Positions 15,292-24,400 of a stretch of 64,000 nucleotides of DNA are shown one piece after another (the first letter of the stretch is position 1; every line of letters begins with the position of its first letter). Made by a program: the position numbers and the translations under genes. Under the pieces are notes generated by a model. It was given only the letters and a program-made list of their open reading frames with translations, did not search any database and was not told where the DNA came from. The stretch lies in NCBI GenBank assembly GCA_944326265.1, contig CALVDE010000001.1:335605-399604 (forward strand), in the 5' to 3' direction. Source of the stretch: an uncultured Bacteroidales bacterium. Its GTDB lineage: Bacteria > Bacteroidota > Bacteroidia > Bacteroidales > UBA932.

Positions 15292-15317
15292 ATATGTGTT
15301 TGTTGAACGCAAATATA
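15291..15317 (-). promoter_or_regulatory. Minus-strand promoter with operator copy 4
   Basis: On the minus strand a -7 box TATATTTG (15,317-15,310) runs straight into TGCGTTCAACAAACACA. This puts the dyad over the transcription start rather than the -33 region. It faces the promoter at 15,424-15,454, so one regulator could control both directions. Confidence 0.65.
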
Positions 15318-15423
15318 ACCATTATATTTAATAAAACAAGAAAAATATCAAAAATATCTCAGATATTACCACTAATATCATCATTAAATCGCTGATAAAA
15401 TGATTATAAGTGATTATTATTTC

Positions 15424-15454
15424 TGTGTTTATTGAACACATTTTGCTATATTTG
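15424..15454 (+). promoter_or_regulatory. Operator copy 5 and promoter for the capsid operon
   Basis: TGTGTTTATTGAACACATT at 15,424-15,442 followed by -7 box TATATTTG at 15,447-15,454. The dyad overlaps the expected -33 position. It drives the scaffold-capsid-tail genes from 15,481. Confidence 0.7.
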
Positions 15455-15480
15455 CAGTCGATCGTTAAAACATTGTCAAC

Positions 15481-16101
15481 ATGAATAAAAAACTCTTTGA
15501 AAAGGTTAAAGACCTGACTAAGGACACCGGGCTGTCAGAGAAGTACCTCAAGGCGATAACCGAAAAAATGGGTGGCAGCATTGAGGATGATTCTACTGAT
15601 GAGGCGGTGATTGAAGCAACGGCAAACCTGATAGCTGACGTGGCTAAGGAAAGCCAAGGTGAGGCTACCAGATGGGCCAACAAGAGAAAGGATGATCAGA
15701 GCAAAGGGAACAAGGGCGGAGAAGATGACGAACCCGGTAAAAAGGGAAACAAGGGGGGCAAGAAAACTGACGAAGATCCCGATGTGGAAGATCCGAACGA
15801 AAAGCGGATAAAGGCTCTGGAAGATGAGCTGGCAAAAATGAAAGCTGGCGAAAGCAAGGCAAAGCGCATGGCTGACATCAATGCCGCAATGGAGAAGCAT
15901 AAGATTCCGGCCAAGTTCCGTGAGCGTCTGGCTAAGTCAATCTCGGATGACGAGGACATTGAGGAGGCTGTGACAAATCTCAAACAGGATTTCATTACGG
16001 AGGGTCTTTCTCCTGATGATTCAGAGGGTGCAAAGACAGCGAGCCAGAAGCAGATAGATGAGGCTGCTGACAGCTTGCTGGAGTCAATCACAGTTAAATA
16101 A
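15481..16101 (+). CDS. Probable capsid scaffolding protein
   Basis: 206 residues. Highly charged and helical, with a low-complexity Lys/Gly/Asp segment in the middle (about residues 75-100) and a coiled coil near 105-125 (IKALEDELAKMKAGESK). This is the usual composition of phage scaffolding proteins. Its position, directly before a head decoration gene and the major capsid gene at the start of the late operon, is the standard one. No protease motif is seen, so scaffold release without cleavage is likely. Confidence 0.7.
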   Translation: MNKKLFEKVKDLTKDTGLSEKYLKAITEKMGGSIEDDSTDEAVIEATANLIADVAKESQGEATRWANKRKDDQSKGNKGGEDDEPGKKGNKGGKKTDEDPDVEDPNEKRIKALEDELAKMKAGESKAKRMADINAAMEKHKIPAKFRERLAKSISDDEDIEEAVTNLKQDFITEGLSPDDSEGAKTASQKQIDEAADSLLESITVK

Positions 16102-16109
16102 CCATCACA

Positions 16110-16751
16110 ATGAAAAGGAAAACCGCTTCATTTACAGGTGAACGCCCGATATTTACGGGCAGTCCCTCAATCGTGCAGGGTGGCTTCAACCTGGATGTCT
16201 CCAAGCAGAAGTTCAATGTCGGAGATGTCATACCCGGTGGTACCCTTGCTGTCTATGACGAGCAGAGCCGTCTTGTGAACATCCTGAAAACCGCCACAGT
16301 CGTGGAGATTGACAGCGATGATAGCAAGATCGTCCATCTGCTAGTTGATGAGTTTTTCTCTCCTTGTTTCGCGGTTGGTGACAAGGTGGCAAAAGCCGGG
16401 GCAATATCCGGCACTTACAACAATGCCGTCTCTATCTCCAAAATCCAAGCTGAGGGAAACAACTACATCATCACTCTTTCCGGGGCAATATCCAACCTTG
16501 CAAAGAACGACACAATTGTCGAGGTGGTCAAGGACGGCTCCGGGAATGCCGCTGAGATAGGACAGGCCAACTGTGTCACTATTGCTGACAAGGAGGTCGG
16601 AGAGTTTGAGACGGCCATTGATGTCTCTGCCGATACAATGCAGTATGCTTTGTATGAGAGACGGGTGCCGCCCATTCCGGCAAGTCAGAAAGACACAACA
16701 GGCAAGTTCCTCAAGGCAAATCCGCACATCAAACTTTCACAATCTTTTTAG
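16110..16751 (+). CDS. Head decoration / head fibre-like protein
   Basis: 213 residues, beta-rich, Gly- and Val-rich, with a domain (residues about 30-150, KFNVGDVIPGGTLAVYDE ... VGDKVAKAGAI) resembling small beta-barrel head-decoration or fibre proteins. The C-terminus has RRVPPIPASQKD. It lies between scaffold and major capsid genes. The role is given by position more than by sequence. Confidence 0.55.
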   Translation: MKRKTASFTGERPIFTGSPSIVQGGFNLDVSKQKFNVGDVIPGGTLAVYDEQSRLVNILKTATVVEIDSDDSKIVHLLVDEFFSPCFAVGDKVAKAGAISGTYNNAVSISKIQAEGNNYIITLSGAISNLAKNDTIVEVVKDGSGNAAEIGQANCVTIADKEVGEFETAIDVSADTMQYALYERRVPPIPASQKDTTGKFLKANPHIKLSQSF

Positions 16752-16767
16752 AAAAGGAGGCTGATAT

Positions 16768-18003
16768 ATGAAATCAATCTATACTAAATTCAAGGGCCTG
16801 TACAAGGACGGCAGGCCTATCGACTTCCTGGCCACATGGAGAAAGGCCTTTGAAAAGGCTTCGGAAAGAGAGGTGAATCTGTTCCAGAAAATGTATTCGG
16901 ACAGTTGGTTTACCTACAATACTCCTCAGATGTCCCTTACGGCTGAGGGAATCATGGGCAAGTACAGGCTCCGCTTCATGGCAACTCTCATCGGGGATGA
17001 GTCTCCTACTCCTCAGAGACGTTCTGACGGATTTGACATCTGGACAAAGGAGATACCGCGTGTGGGTCATAAGTTTCCTATGACGGCACGGACATACCGT
17101 AAGCTTATGGAGGTTTACGAGAATCCGCGCATATCCGAGGTGCAGAAAGTCAGGGAGATTGAAAAAACGCTCAGGGCAGATCTCCAGGACGCATATTTGG
17201 GCTGCAAGGATGTCATGGACTTCATTGCTCTCATGGCATTCTCCAACTGGGGTGTGGCTCAGTTCAAGCCGGAGATCAACAATCCCGGAGGTCGCGAATA
17301 CGAGGTGGACTATCAGATGGACGAGGCAAGAAAGCTTGTTTCGGCCTATAACTGGAGCGATGCCAACATCAAGTCAGGAAAGATCAGTCCTATTCTCATC
17401 CTTGCTGCCATCTGTAACTCTCTCCGTCAGGAGGGCATAGAGCCGGGAGAGATCCTGATGTCGCAGGATCTTTACTACTGGCTCCGCATGAACGAATCCA
17501 CACGTCTGCTTGTGCATGGCGAGGATAAGAAAGCCCAGACAGTAAGAATCAGCGAGTTCAATGATCTTCTGAAAGAGAATGAAATTCCCGACATCACTGT
17601 CATCACAAGGAGAATGGGCCTGGACAAAGACGGTAAGAGAAGTGCTCTGGAGCCGTGGAACCATAATTTCATCTGCATCAAGCCAGCAGGAGTTGTCGGT
17701 GAGATTCAGCCGTCCATTGAGGACAGCGAGCTCATGGAGGAGGATAATGTGGAGTACATGAACGCAGGAAGCGGTATCCGTATCGCTAAATGGCGTACAG
17801 GTGAGTCCACTGGCCAGGTGGCTGCTGAGTACACTCAGGGGTCAGGCCGTTTGCTTCCCATTATCACGGACATCAATGCTATCGTTTGTATGCAGGTGAG
17901 GGGATTGGAGGAAAAGACCATTCCGGCTGATGCTAACGGCAACGCACGTGCATGGTGTACCAAGGCAGAGTATGACGGAATCAGCTCACTTCAGGAGGGT
18001 TAG
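16768..18003 (+). CDS. Major capsid protein
   Basis: 411 residues, the expected size and place for the capsid subunit. It is preceded by a strong Shine-Dalgarno sequence AAAGGAGG at 16,753-16,760, 7 nt from the ATG; this is unusual in Bacteroidetes and fits very high expression. Features include an N-terminal helical arm and a central alpha/beta region (residues about 150-300, with MDFIALMAFSNWGVAQF). The C-terminal domain ends in AWCTKAEYDGISSLQEG. No cleaved delta domain is evident. Identity rests on synteny with scaffold, connector and tail genes. Confidence 0.82.
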   Translation: MKSIYTKFKGLYKDGRPIDFLATWRKAFEKASEREVNLFQKMYSDSWFTYNTPQMSLTAEGIMGKYRLRFMATLIGDESPTPQRRSDGFDIWTKEIPRVGHKFPMTARTYRKLMEVYENPRISEVQKVREIEKTLRADLQDAYLGCKDVMDFIALMAFSNWGVAQFKPEINNPGGREYEVDYQMDEARKLVSAYNWSDANIKSGKISPILILAAICNSLRQEGIEPGEILMSQDLYYWLRMNESTRLLVHGEDKKAQTVRISEFNDLLKENEIPDITVITRRMGLDKDGKRSALEPWNHNFICIKPAGVVGEIQPSIEDSELMEEDNVEYMNAGSGIRIAKWRTGESTGQVAAEYTQGSGRLLPIITDINAIVCMQVRGLEEKTIPADANGNARAWCTKAEYDGISSLQEG

Positions 18004-18005
18004 CA

Positions 18006-18347
18006 ATGAAACTGAAAGTACTTGTGCCATTTAAGGATAGGAACGATCACAAGACTGTTTATCAGTCTGGTGACGTTCTTTCCACTGATGAACTCAGCAG
18101 GGTTAATGACCTTGTTAGACGCGGCTTGTGCGAAATTGTCTCTGTTGTGAGAGAGGAGGAATCAGACAAACCTGAAACAGTCTCTTTCAGACAGGGAGAA
18201 TATGAGCTTGAAGCCGTCAAAAAGGCTCTGGAATCCATAGGTGTCAAGACCGGGAACGCTGGTGTGAAAGGCGTATCCAAGAAACTAGACGAACTTACTG
18301 GTGAACAGGCCGATTCGCTCTTTGATATGCTTAATAAGGAAGTCTGA
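18006..18347 (+). CDS. Small head protein, 113 aa
   Basis: N-terminal beta-rich part (MKLKVLVPFKDRNDHK) followed by helices (YELEAVKKALESIGVKTG and SKKLDELTGEQADSLFDML). It begins 2 nt after the capsid stop and its own stop overlaps the next start (TGATG). Proteins of this size at this point are head-tail joining or capsid-accessory proteins; no more precise family can be given. Confidence 0.6.
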   Translation: MKLKVLVPFKDRNDHKTVYQSGDVLSTDELSRVNDLVRRGLCEIVSVVREEESDKPETVSFRQGEYELEAVKKALESIGVKTGNAGVKGVSKKLDELTGEQADSLFDMLNKEV

Positions 18348-18682
18348 TGGGAACACTGACAAAATATGACGCGCTGATCGGAGAACTGGAGCCATATACG
18401 CCCAGCCCTTTGGCATTGAGAAAGGCCCTTGCAGATGCAGGAGTGGAGAAGCCGGATTCTGAATACATCGCTGAGGCGGACAGGCGGTCAATAGCCGTTG
18501 CCGCCATCAAGGTGCTGATGAAAATGGTAGTCCTTACCAGCGACAGCATGGGTAAGTCTTCCCAGGGGTACAGCGTTGATAAGCTGGAGAAGCGTATCAG
18601 GGCTATTTGCAGTGAAAACGGTCTCGATGTGTCGGATTTTGTCGAAGTTCCCACTGTATCGGACGGATCAGATTTGTGGTAG
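18347..18682 (+). CDS. Head-tail connector / head completion protein
   Basis: 111 residues, all-helical, with LRKALADAGVEKPDSEYIAE and IAVAAIKVLMKMVVLTSD, the pattern of small helical adaptor proteins that bind the portal ring (DUF6706-like). Start coupled to the upstream stop. Synteny (capsid, small protein, adaptor, stopper, completion, terminator, tail tube) supports the call. Confidence 0.65.
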   Translation: MGTLTKYDALIGELEPYTPSPLALRKALADAGVEKPDSEYIAEADRRSIAVAAIKVLMKMVVLTSDSMGKSSQGYSVDKLEKRIRAICSENGLDVSDFVEVPTVSDGSDLW

Positions 18683-18684
18683 CC

Positions 18685-19017
18685 ATGAGCAGGAACAACG
18701 GTACTTTCAGGTATAAGGAAGTCCAGGAGGCCAGCAGGGATCCCCGGACTGGCTTCATTCTCTCCGGCTCACAGCAGGAGACGTGGATAGACGGATGTGA
18801 GTGCCAGATTGAGACTTTCGTGCCAGCCAAGCAGCGTGTGGGCACAGACGGGCAGATGCATTCCTACACCTATGATGTGCTTGTACCAAAGTGCTTCAAA
18901 GGCAAGTTGGATATAGCGACCCCCGTTGAACTCACCAGCGAGGACGGTCAAGTCTCTATGTTCCTGATTCAGGGTGTGGATAACCTTAACAGAAGATACA
19001 TTGAGATATGGGGATAG
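18685..19017 (+). CDS. Probable head-tail stopper protein
   Basis: 110 residues from ATG 18,685; the alternative GTG at 18,676 overlaps the previous gene. Beta-rich with RTGFILSGSQQETWIDG and ending LNRRYIEIWG. Position two after the capsid and before a HK97 gp10-like gene matches stopper proteins that close the portal channel. Call is mainly positional. Confidence 0.55.
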   Translation: MSRNNGTFRYKEVQEASRDPRTGFILSGSQQETWIDGCECQIETFVPAKQRVGTDGQMHSYTYDVLVPKCFKGKLDIATPVELTSEDGQVSMFLIQGVDNLNRRYIEIWG

Positions 19018-19484
19018 TGCCAGCATCGGATCACATCAGTATAATTAACAAAAAGGTAGCCGTTTTTCAGGCCAGGCTTGAAGACGCTATGCTGTATTCC
19101 TTGAAGTATCTGGGCGAGGAGCTTGTAAGATATGCCAGGGACAAGCATAATTATACGGATCGGACGGGAAATCTCACTAACTCCATATCCTATGCTATAG
19201 TGCGGAATAGTAAGCTTGACTACTACAGTGGGTCAAACCAGCCTAATGAGGGAGCCGAGGCATCCTTGCAGGTGGCCATGAAGATGGCGGCTAAAATGCC
19301 GGAGGCTTTCTCTCTCATTGTGGTGGCAGGAATGAACTATGCCGCCTATGTGGAGGCCAAAGGGTACAATGTCATTCTGCCAGCCGAGTTAAAGGCTAAA
19401 AAGGATTTTCCAGCCATGATGGCCGGGCTTGTGGCAAAGGCCAGGGACAAGGCCAATGAATTTTTCGGAGGTGTCGGATTATGA
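19008..19484 (+). CDS. HK97 gp10-like tail completion protein
   Basis: 158 residues. The pattern EELVRYARDKHNYTDRTGNLTNSI (residues about 36-60) with a later AGMNYAAYVEAKG is typical of the HK97 gp10/tail completion family, in which an RTGxLxxS motif precedes a YAxxVExxG motif. It joins the tail tube to the head stopper. Overlaps both neighbours by a few bases. Confidence 0.8.
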   Translation: MGIVPASDHISIINKKVAVFQARLEDAMLYSLKYLGEELVRYARDKHNYTDRTGNLTNSISYAIVRNSKLDYYSGSNQPNEGAEASLQVAMKMAAKMPEAFSLIVVAGMNYAAYVEAKGYNVILPAELKAKKDFPAMMAGLVAKARDKANEFFGGVGL

Positions 19485-19906
19485 TCACAACTGAGGAAAT
19501 AGCGGTGCGCGTCTATGAGATGCTCATGGGAAGTGATGTGCGGACCATGATCACCGGGGTCATAGACTATGAGCGCAATGACTACACCAAGGAGGATGTG
19601 ATAATAGTCCCTCATGCGATAGACGGAGAGGATTCTGTCCGTTTCGGTCAGATCAACGTCAACATTCATGTTCCTGATATTGTCAGCAAGCATGTGAAGC
19701 CGCCCGTTTACAGAACAGATTTTCCCAGGCTTATCGCGATAAGAAAACAAGTGATAGATGTGCTCCAGAATCACTATGAGAAAGGGAGTGGTTATAACTG
19801 GAATATCGGTCTGATCAATCCACCAATCAAGGAGCCGGAGCATAACGAACACTTTGTTTCTATCGCATTGGAGATAACAGTAAGAGAACCAAAGAATAAC
19901 CAATAA
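19481..19906 (+). CDS. Probable tail terminator protein
   Basis: 141 residues, starting ATGATC across the upstream stop. It begins with a helix (EEIAVRVYEMLMG) and continues as an alpha/beta fold with FGQINVNIHVPDI, the general plan of tail terminators that cap the tail tube. It lies between the completion protein and the major tail protein, the expected place. Confidence 0.6.
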   Translation: MITTEEIAVRVYEMLMGSDVRTMITGVIDYERNDYTKEDVIIVPHAIDGEDSVRFGQINVNIHVPDIVSKHVKPPVYRTDFPRLIAIRKQVIDVLQNHYEKGSGYNWNIGLINPPIKEPEHNEHFVSIALEITVREPKNNQ

Positions 19907-19918
19907 AATTTTAAGAAT

Positions 19919-20437
19919 ATGCCAGTATTATCAACAATGGGATTGAAAAAGATCTATGTCCATGAGGCATCTGCCGATGGCACCATGCCAGCAAACGGTG
20001 AAGAGTGGCTGGATCTGGGAGACGTATATCAGGACACTTGTCAGCTGACTGATTCTGATCCTGAGATAACGGAACACAGGTCGGAGACATCCAATAAGGT
20101 GATCACGCAGGTCGGAGAAACTCAGACAACAGTGGCCCTTTCTCTCATGGATCCTGACCTGGAACTGCTTGCCAGGTATTTCGGTGGTACTATCACAGGC
20201 GAAGGAAAAGGAAAACGGAAGTGGGTGCGCCCGAAGAAGTTGCCTTACAAGGAATGGGCGATTTGGCAGCAGCCGGAGGAGGGAATCTTCATGGGATGTG
20301 CCAACGCTCGTATTATTCCGAGATTCGAGATTACTTATTCAAAGACGGGCATCTGCCTTGTTCCCATGACTGTACGTTATCAGTCTGAACTGATGGCGGA
20401 TGAGACGATGACTGACCCGACCGAGGAGAGTGTGTAG
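19919..20437 (+). CDS. Major tail tube protein
   Basis: 172 residues, beta-rich, with EITEHRSETSNKVITQVGET and TQTTVALSLMDPDLELLARYFGG, the usual tail-tube pattern. A terminator hairpin follows immediately, before the frameshifted chaperone genes. Both features suit a highly expressed tube subunit. Confidence 0.75.
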   Translation: MPVLSTMGLKKIYVHEASADGTMPANGEEWLDLGDVYQDTCQLTDSDPEITEHRSETSNKVITQVGETQTTVALSLMDPDLELLARYFGGTITGEGKGKRKWVRPKKLPYKEWAIWQQPEEGIFMGCANARIIPRFEITYSKTGICLVPMTVRYQSELMADETMTDPTEESV

Positions 20438-20457
20438 TCTTATGTACAAAATTAATC

Positions 20458-20494
20458 AGAAAGCCTCTTGCCGGGAGTGAGGGGCTTTCTTTTT
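20458..20494 (+). terminator. Intrinsic terminator after the tail tube gene
   Basis: AGAAAGCC (20,458-20,465) pairs with GGCTTTCT (20,483-20,490), followed by TTTT. It would lower expression of the chaperone and tape measure relative to capsid and tube proteins. Confidence 0.8.
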
Positions 20495-20507
20495 AAAGGG
20501 CAATCCG

Positions 20508-21155
20508 ATGGACAAAAACAATAGCGAGCTTACAAGGGAACAGCGTCTGGAGATAGAGGAACAGGCCATTCAGACGCTTATGCAGATGGGGGTGAAGTTC
20601 TCAGTTCCCCTGAAAATTAACCCGGTTAATCCGCCAAGGAGAATCGCCTGGTGGAACAGGCATTTCCCGAAACATGTGAGGGTATGGAGGGACAGGAGAA
20701 TCCCAAGGGAGTGGAATGTGTCAGAGATGGAGGTACCTGATGCGGAACAGGGCCGGATGGTAAGGACGTACATGCGCCATTTCCATATAAAACCCCTTTA
20801 TCTGGGCACTATAGACTATCTGAGGAAGCTGTACATGCAGATAGAGTACGATGAGGGAAACATACAGGAGGATCCTATCCAGGAGAGCAAGAAGCTCTTC
20901 AAGTATATCCCTTTGATGGCGGAGATTGCGGCAGTTGCAGTTATAAACAGCGGCTCCGTCTCGGATCCTCTGGCAAGTGAGGTCAGGGATCTTAAGGACT
21001 TCTTCATCGAGCACTTGACGGTGGCCAGGCTAAAGCAGCTGTCCGATGTCATCAGTCAGATGATGAATGCCGGGGGTTTTACTTCCTCTATCAGATCAAT
21101 AGTGGAGATCGGGACAACGAGGCCGAAGACCAGGGCGGATCTGATAGAGCAGTAG
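20508..21155 (+). CDS. Tail assembly chaperone, short form (G-like)
   Basis: 215 residues, helical and Arg-rich, between the tail tube gene and the tape measure gene, where lambda gpG-type chaperones lie. The frame contains a canonical -1 slippery heptamer G GGT TTT at 21,074-21,080 in phase with this frame. Ribosomes that do not slip end at the TAG at 21,153-21,155 and give this form. Those that slip read the extension described next. Family match by sequence alone is weak; the frameshift and synteny make the call. Confidence 0.75.
   Translation: MDKNNSELTREQRLEIEEQAIQTLMQMGVKFSVPLKINPVNPPRRIAWWNRHFPKHVRVWRDRRIPREWNVSEMEVPDAEQGRMVRTYMRHFHIKPLYLGTIDYLRKLYMQIEYDEGNIQEDPIQESKKLFKYIPLMAEIAAVAVINSGSVSDPLASEVRDLKDFFIEHLTVARLKQLSDVISQMMNAGGFTSSIRSIVEIGTTRPKTRADLIEQ
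21074..21080 (+). promoter_or_regulatory. -1 ribosomal frameshift slippery site
   Basis: G GGT TTT (X XXY YYZ form), in phase with the chaperone reading frame whose codons here are GGG GGT TTT. After a -1 slip the next codon is TAC at 21,080-21,082, and the -1 frame is open from there to 21,403. Confidence 0.8.
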
Positions 21156-21406
21156 GGCTCAATAGCCCGTGGGGTAATCGTGGGGAGATACTTAAGCATT
21201 TCGGATGGACTTACGATTATCTGCTCTGGGGAATATCATGGATTAACGTTCAGTTGATGATAGCCGATGCGCCAAGGTATATAGGCAAGAAAGATGATGA
21301 TAAGGTTGAGTTTGATGAGAACGGAATGCCCAAGGGCGGAAAGGTGGTGCATCGGACATTGAAAACAAAAGAGGATATAAAGAACTATATCAAGGGTATA
21401 ATCTGA
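21080..21406 (+). CDS. -1 frame extension of the tail chaperone (GT-like, T domain)
   Basis: An open frame of 108 codons in the -1 phase with no usable start codon of its own before the stop at 21,404-21,406. It fills what would otherwise be a 250-bp gap. It encodes a helical domain (ILKHFGWTYDYLLWGISW) and a lysine-rich, glycine-containing tail (GMPKGGKVVHRTLKTKED). The TGA overlaps the ATG of the tape measure gene (TGATG). The fused product from 20,508 would be 299 residues. In lambda the T domain of gpGT recruits tail tube subunits onto the tape measure protein. Confidence 0.8.
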   Translation, partial: YFLYQINSGDRDNEAEDQGGSDRAVGLNSPWGNRGEILKHFGWTYDYLLWGISWINVQLMIADAPRYIGKKDDDKVEFDENGMPKGGKVVHRTLKTKEDIKNYIKGII

Positions 21407-24400
21407 TGGAAAATGTAAACGGAGCACTGGCGTTTAAAGCTTCTCTGGATATTGATGACTTTAAGGTGTCCAGCGAGGCGATGGGGCGGTACATCAAGAA
21501 CGCTTCTGATACCGCTGTCATGGAGGCGCAGAGGATGGACAGTTCGCTGCTCTCCTTTGCGCAGAACGGAGCAAAGTATATCGTATCGTATCTTGTAGGT
21601 CAGGGCATGACGAGCCTGGTGCAGAGTATTGTCCAGGTGCGCGGCCAGTTCCAGCAGCTGGAGATTGCTTTCAACACCATGTTGGGGAGCACTGAGAAAC
21701 AGCAGAAGCTCATGTCGGAGTTGGTGGACACAGCGGCTAGAACGCCATTTGACCTTTCAGGCATAGCTCAAAGTACAAAGCAGATGCTTGCATACGGAGC
21801 TTCTGTTGACAGCGTTGTGGATGAGATAGTGATGCTCGGCAACGTGGCAAGCGGAGTTGGTGCGCCATTACAGGACATTGTATATCTGTACGGTACGTTG
21901 AGATCGCAGGGGCGTGCCTATACGGTGGATATTCGTCAGTTTGCCGGACGTGGCATCCCTATATATGAGGAATTGGGCAAAGTGCTCAATGCGGACAGGC
22001 AGGAACTTAATAAGCTGATCCAGGAGGGTAAGGTCGGCTTTTCGGAGGTGGAGCAGGTCTTCAGGAACATGACTTCCCAGGGAGGCATTTACTACAACCT
22101 CATGCAGGAGCAGAGCAAGTCGCTAACTGGTATGCTGTCCAACCTGAGCGATGCGTGGGACAGTGCCCTGAATGAGGTAGGAAAGAGGAATCAGGACGTG
22201 TTCGCTTCCGCAATCCAGGGGGCCATTGGGGTTGTCGAGCATCTTGATGATATTGTCAGGGTTGTAAAAGCCGTTGCCATTGCTTACGGCAGCTATAAGG
22301 CGGCTGTTGTGCTCAATACCCTGGCAACAAAGGGTTATACTGGGGTTGCGCTGATTGACAATACTGTCCGTCAGGCAAAGATAGCCCTGATGAGTGCTGA
22401 GGAGAAGCTGACAGGACGCACGGCAGCGCAGACCAGGATGATGACGGAGGCACAGGAGGCCCATGTCGCGGCACTGCAAAAGGAGCTTACTGCTGAGGAA
22501 CAGGCCAGCCTGGCCAAGAAACTGAGGATCGCGACAATCCAGCAACTTCTGACAGAACAGCAAAAGGAATATCTGTCAAACCTGAATCTTACAGCCTCTT
22601 CAGCAGAATATGAGGCAGCGGCCATGTCGGTGCTTACGGCAGAGCAGAGGGAGGCACTGAGCAAGACAGACCTGTCCTCAAAGAGTGCCGTGTATCGTGC
22701 GGCTCTGGAGCAGGAGGTCGCGGCAAAGATGCAGAGCCGGACGGCTACACTGGAGGCTATGAGGGCTGAAGTGCGTGCAGCGGCCCAAAAGGCAGAATCA
22801 TCGAAGCAGTACGCAATATCGGCCATGCAGGCCACGGAAGCAGCCAGATATGAGGTCTACTGGGCTCAGCAGAGTGGAAATGCGTCACGTGTTGCGGCTG
22901 CTCAGAAAAAGCTGGAGGCCGCCCAGGATACGCAGAATGCCGCCCGTAAGGCTGCTTTGTCGGCACAGTCGGAACTGTATGCAAAAAGAAAACAGCTGGA
23001 GATAGCCGCAACAAGGCAGTCAACGGCAGCTTCTGTTGAGGATACAGCGGCAAAGACCACGCAGGCTACTGTTACAACGGCCCTTGCTACAGCTACCAAC
23101 AAGGCCACTCTGGCCCTTAAGAATCTCTGGCGGTCCATTAAGAGTAATCCTCTCGGATGGATTCTGTCGCTGCTGGGTCTGGTGGTCAGTGCTATTTCTC
23201 TATTCCGTAAATCAGAGGAGGAGGCCACTGACGCTATGGGTGAGTTCCAGAAGACCAGCAGGGAGCAGATTGATAATCTGGAGCTGCTTTTCGCAATACT
23301 GAGAAATACAGAGAGCGGTACGCAGACACACAGAAATGCCGTGGAGAAAATCAATGCGGTGTGCAAGGAGTACAATAAGACACTTCTTGACGAGAATGCT
23401 ACACTTGATGCTCAGAAACTCAAATACGATGAGCTGAAGACGGCCATTCAGCAGACAACGGCAGAGAAGATAAAGGCAAAGTATGTTGAGCAGGAAATGC
23501 AGGATTATCTGAATGATTCTGATGCCAACTACAAGGATTTCAACACGCAGGTAGACAGGGCTGTTTATGATACCGGGAAAAAGGACTGGAAGACGGACCA
23601 GTATGGCGGCTATTATGAGACATCCGTGTATAATGAGGCTGAGAATATTCGCAATATGAGTGATGCCGTCAGAGAGGCTATCAGAAGCCAGATAGAAATT
23701 AATGCAAAGTCTTTGGCTGGTATGTCCGGGGATGCTTTTGCGGCAGAGTATGATAAGGTTGTATCCAGCATCCTTGCCTCGACACAGGCGGCAACCAAGG
23801 CCACTGATGCGGAGATGGCAAGCTTCAAGCAGACTATAGAGAACTATCTTGATTCCCAGATAGACAAGACCAGGGAGATGAATGAGGCTGTCAAAAGTGT
23901 TACGGACAGCCTGGAGGAGTTCTTTGCCAGTGGTGACAATGTGGATTTGGGGGAAAGTACAGACTATGCAAGCCTTTCATTTGATGAGCTTGATAAGAGG
24001 ATTAAGAATACGCAGGATGAAATAGATGAGCTCAATGCGAAAAAAGTGCTTGTTGAGGCGGACTATGAATCGTTGGAAACCCTGAAACAGACGCTGGATA
24101 GCCTGACAGGGGCTAGGGAGACAAAGACAGCAGGGCTCAATACAGAATCCGGTATAAATGAGAGAATCAAGCAGTTGAGGGAGGAACGGTCCAATGTAGA
24201 GATAAACAGCGCAAAATATAAGGAACTTACGGACACTATTAGCGATCTGGAGGGTAGGCTTCCCAAATCAAGGGGTGGATCTGATAAGGCGGATGAACAG
24301 TTGAGGACAAAACAGCTGGAGGCGGACCGCGAACTGGAGGAGGCGCGTATTTCCGTCATGGAAGAGGGGTATGATAAGAGAAAGGCTGTTCTTGATTTGC

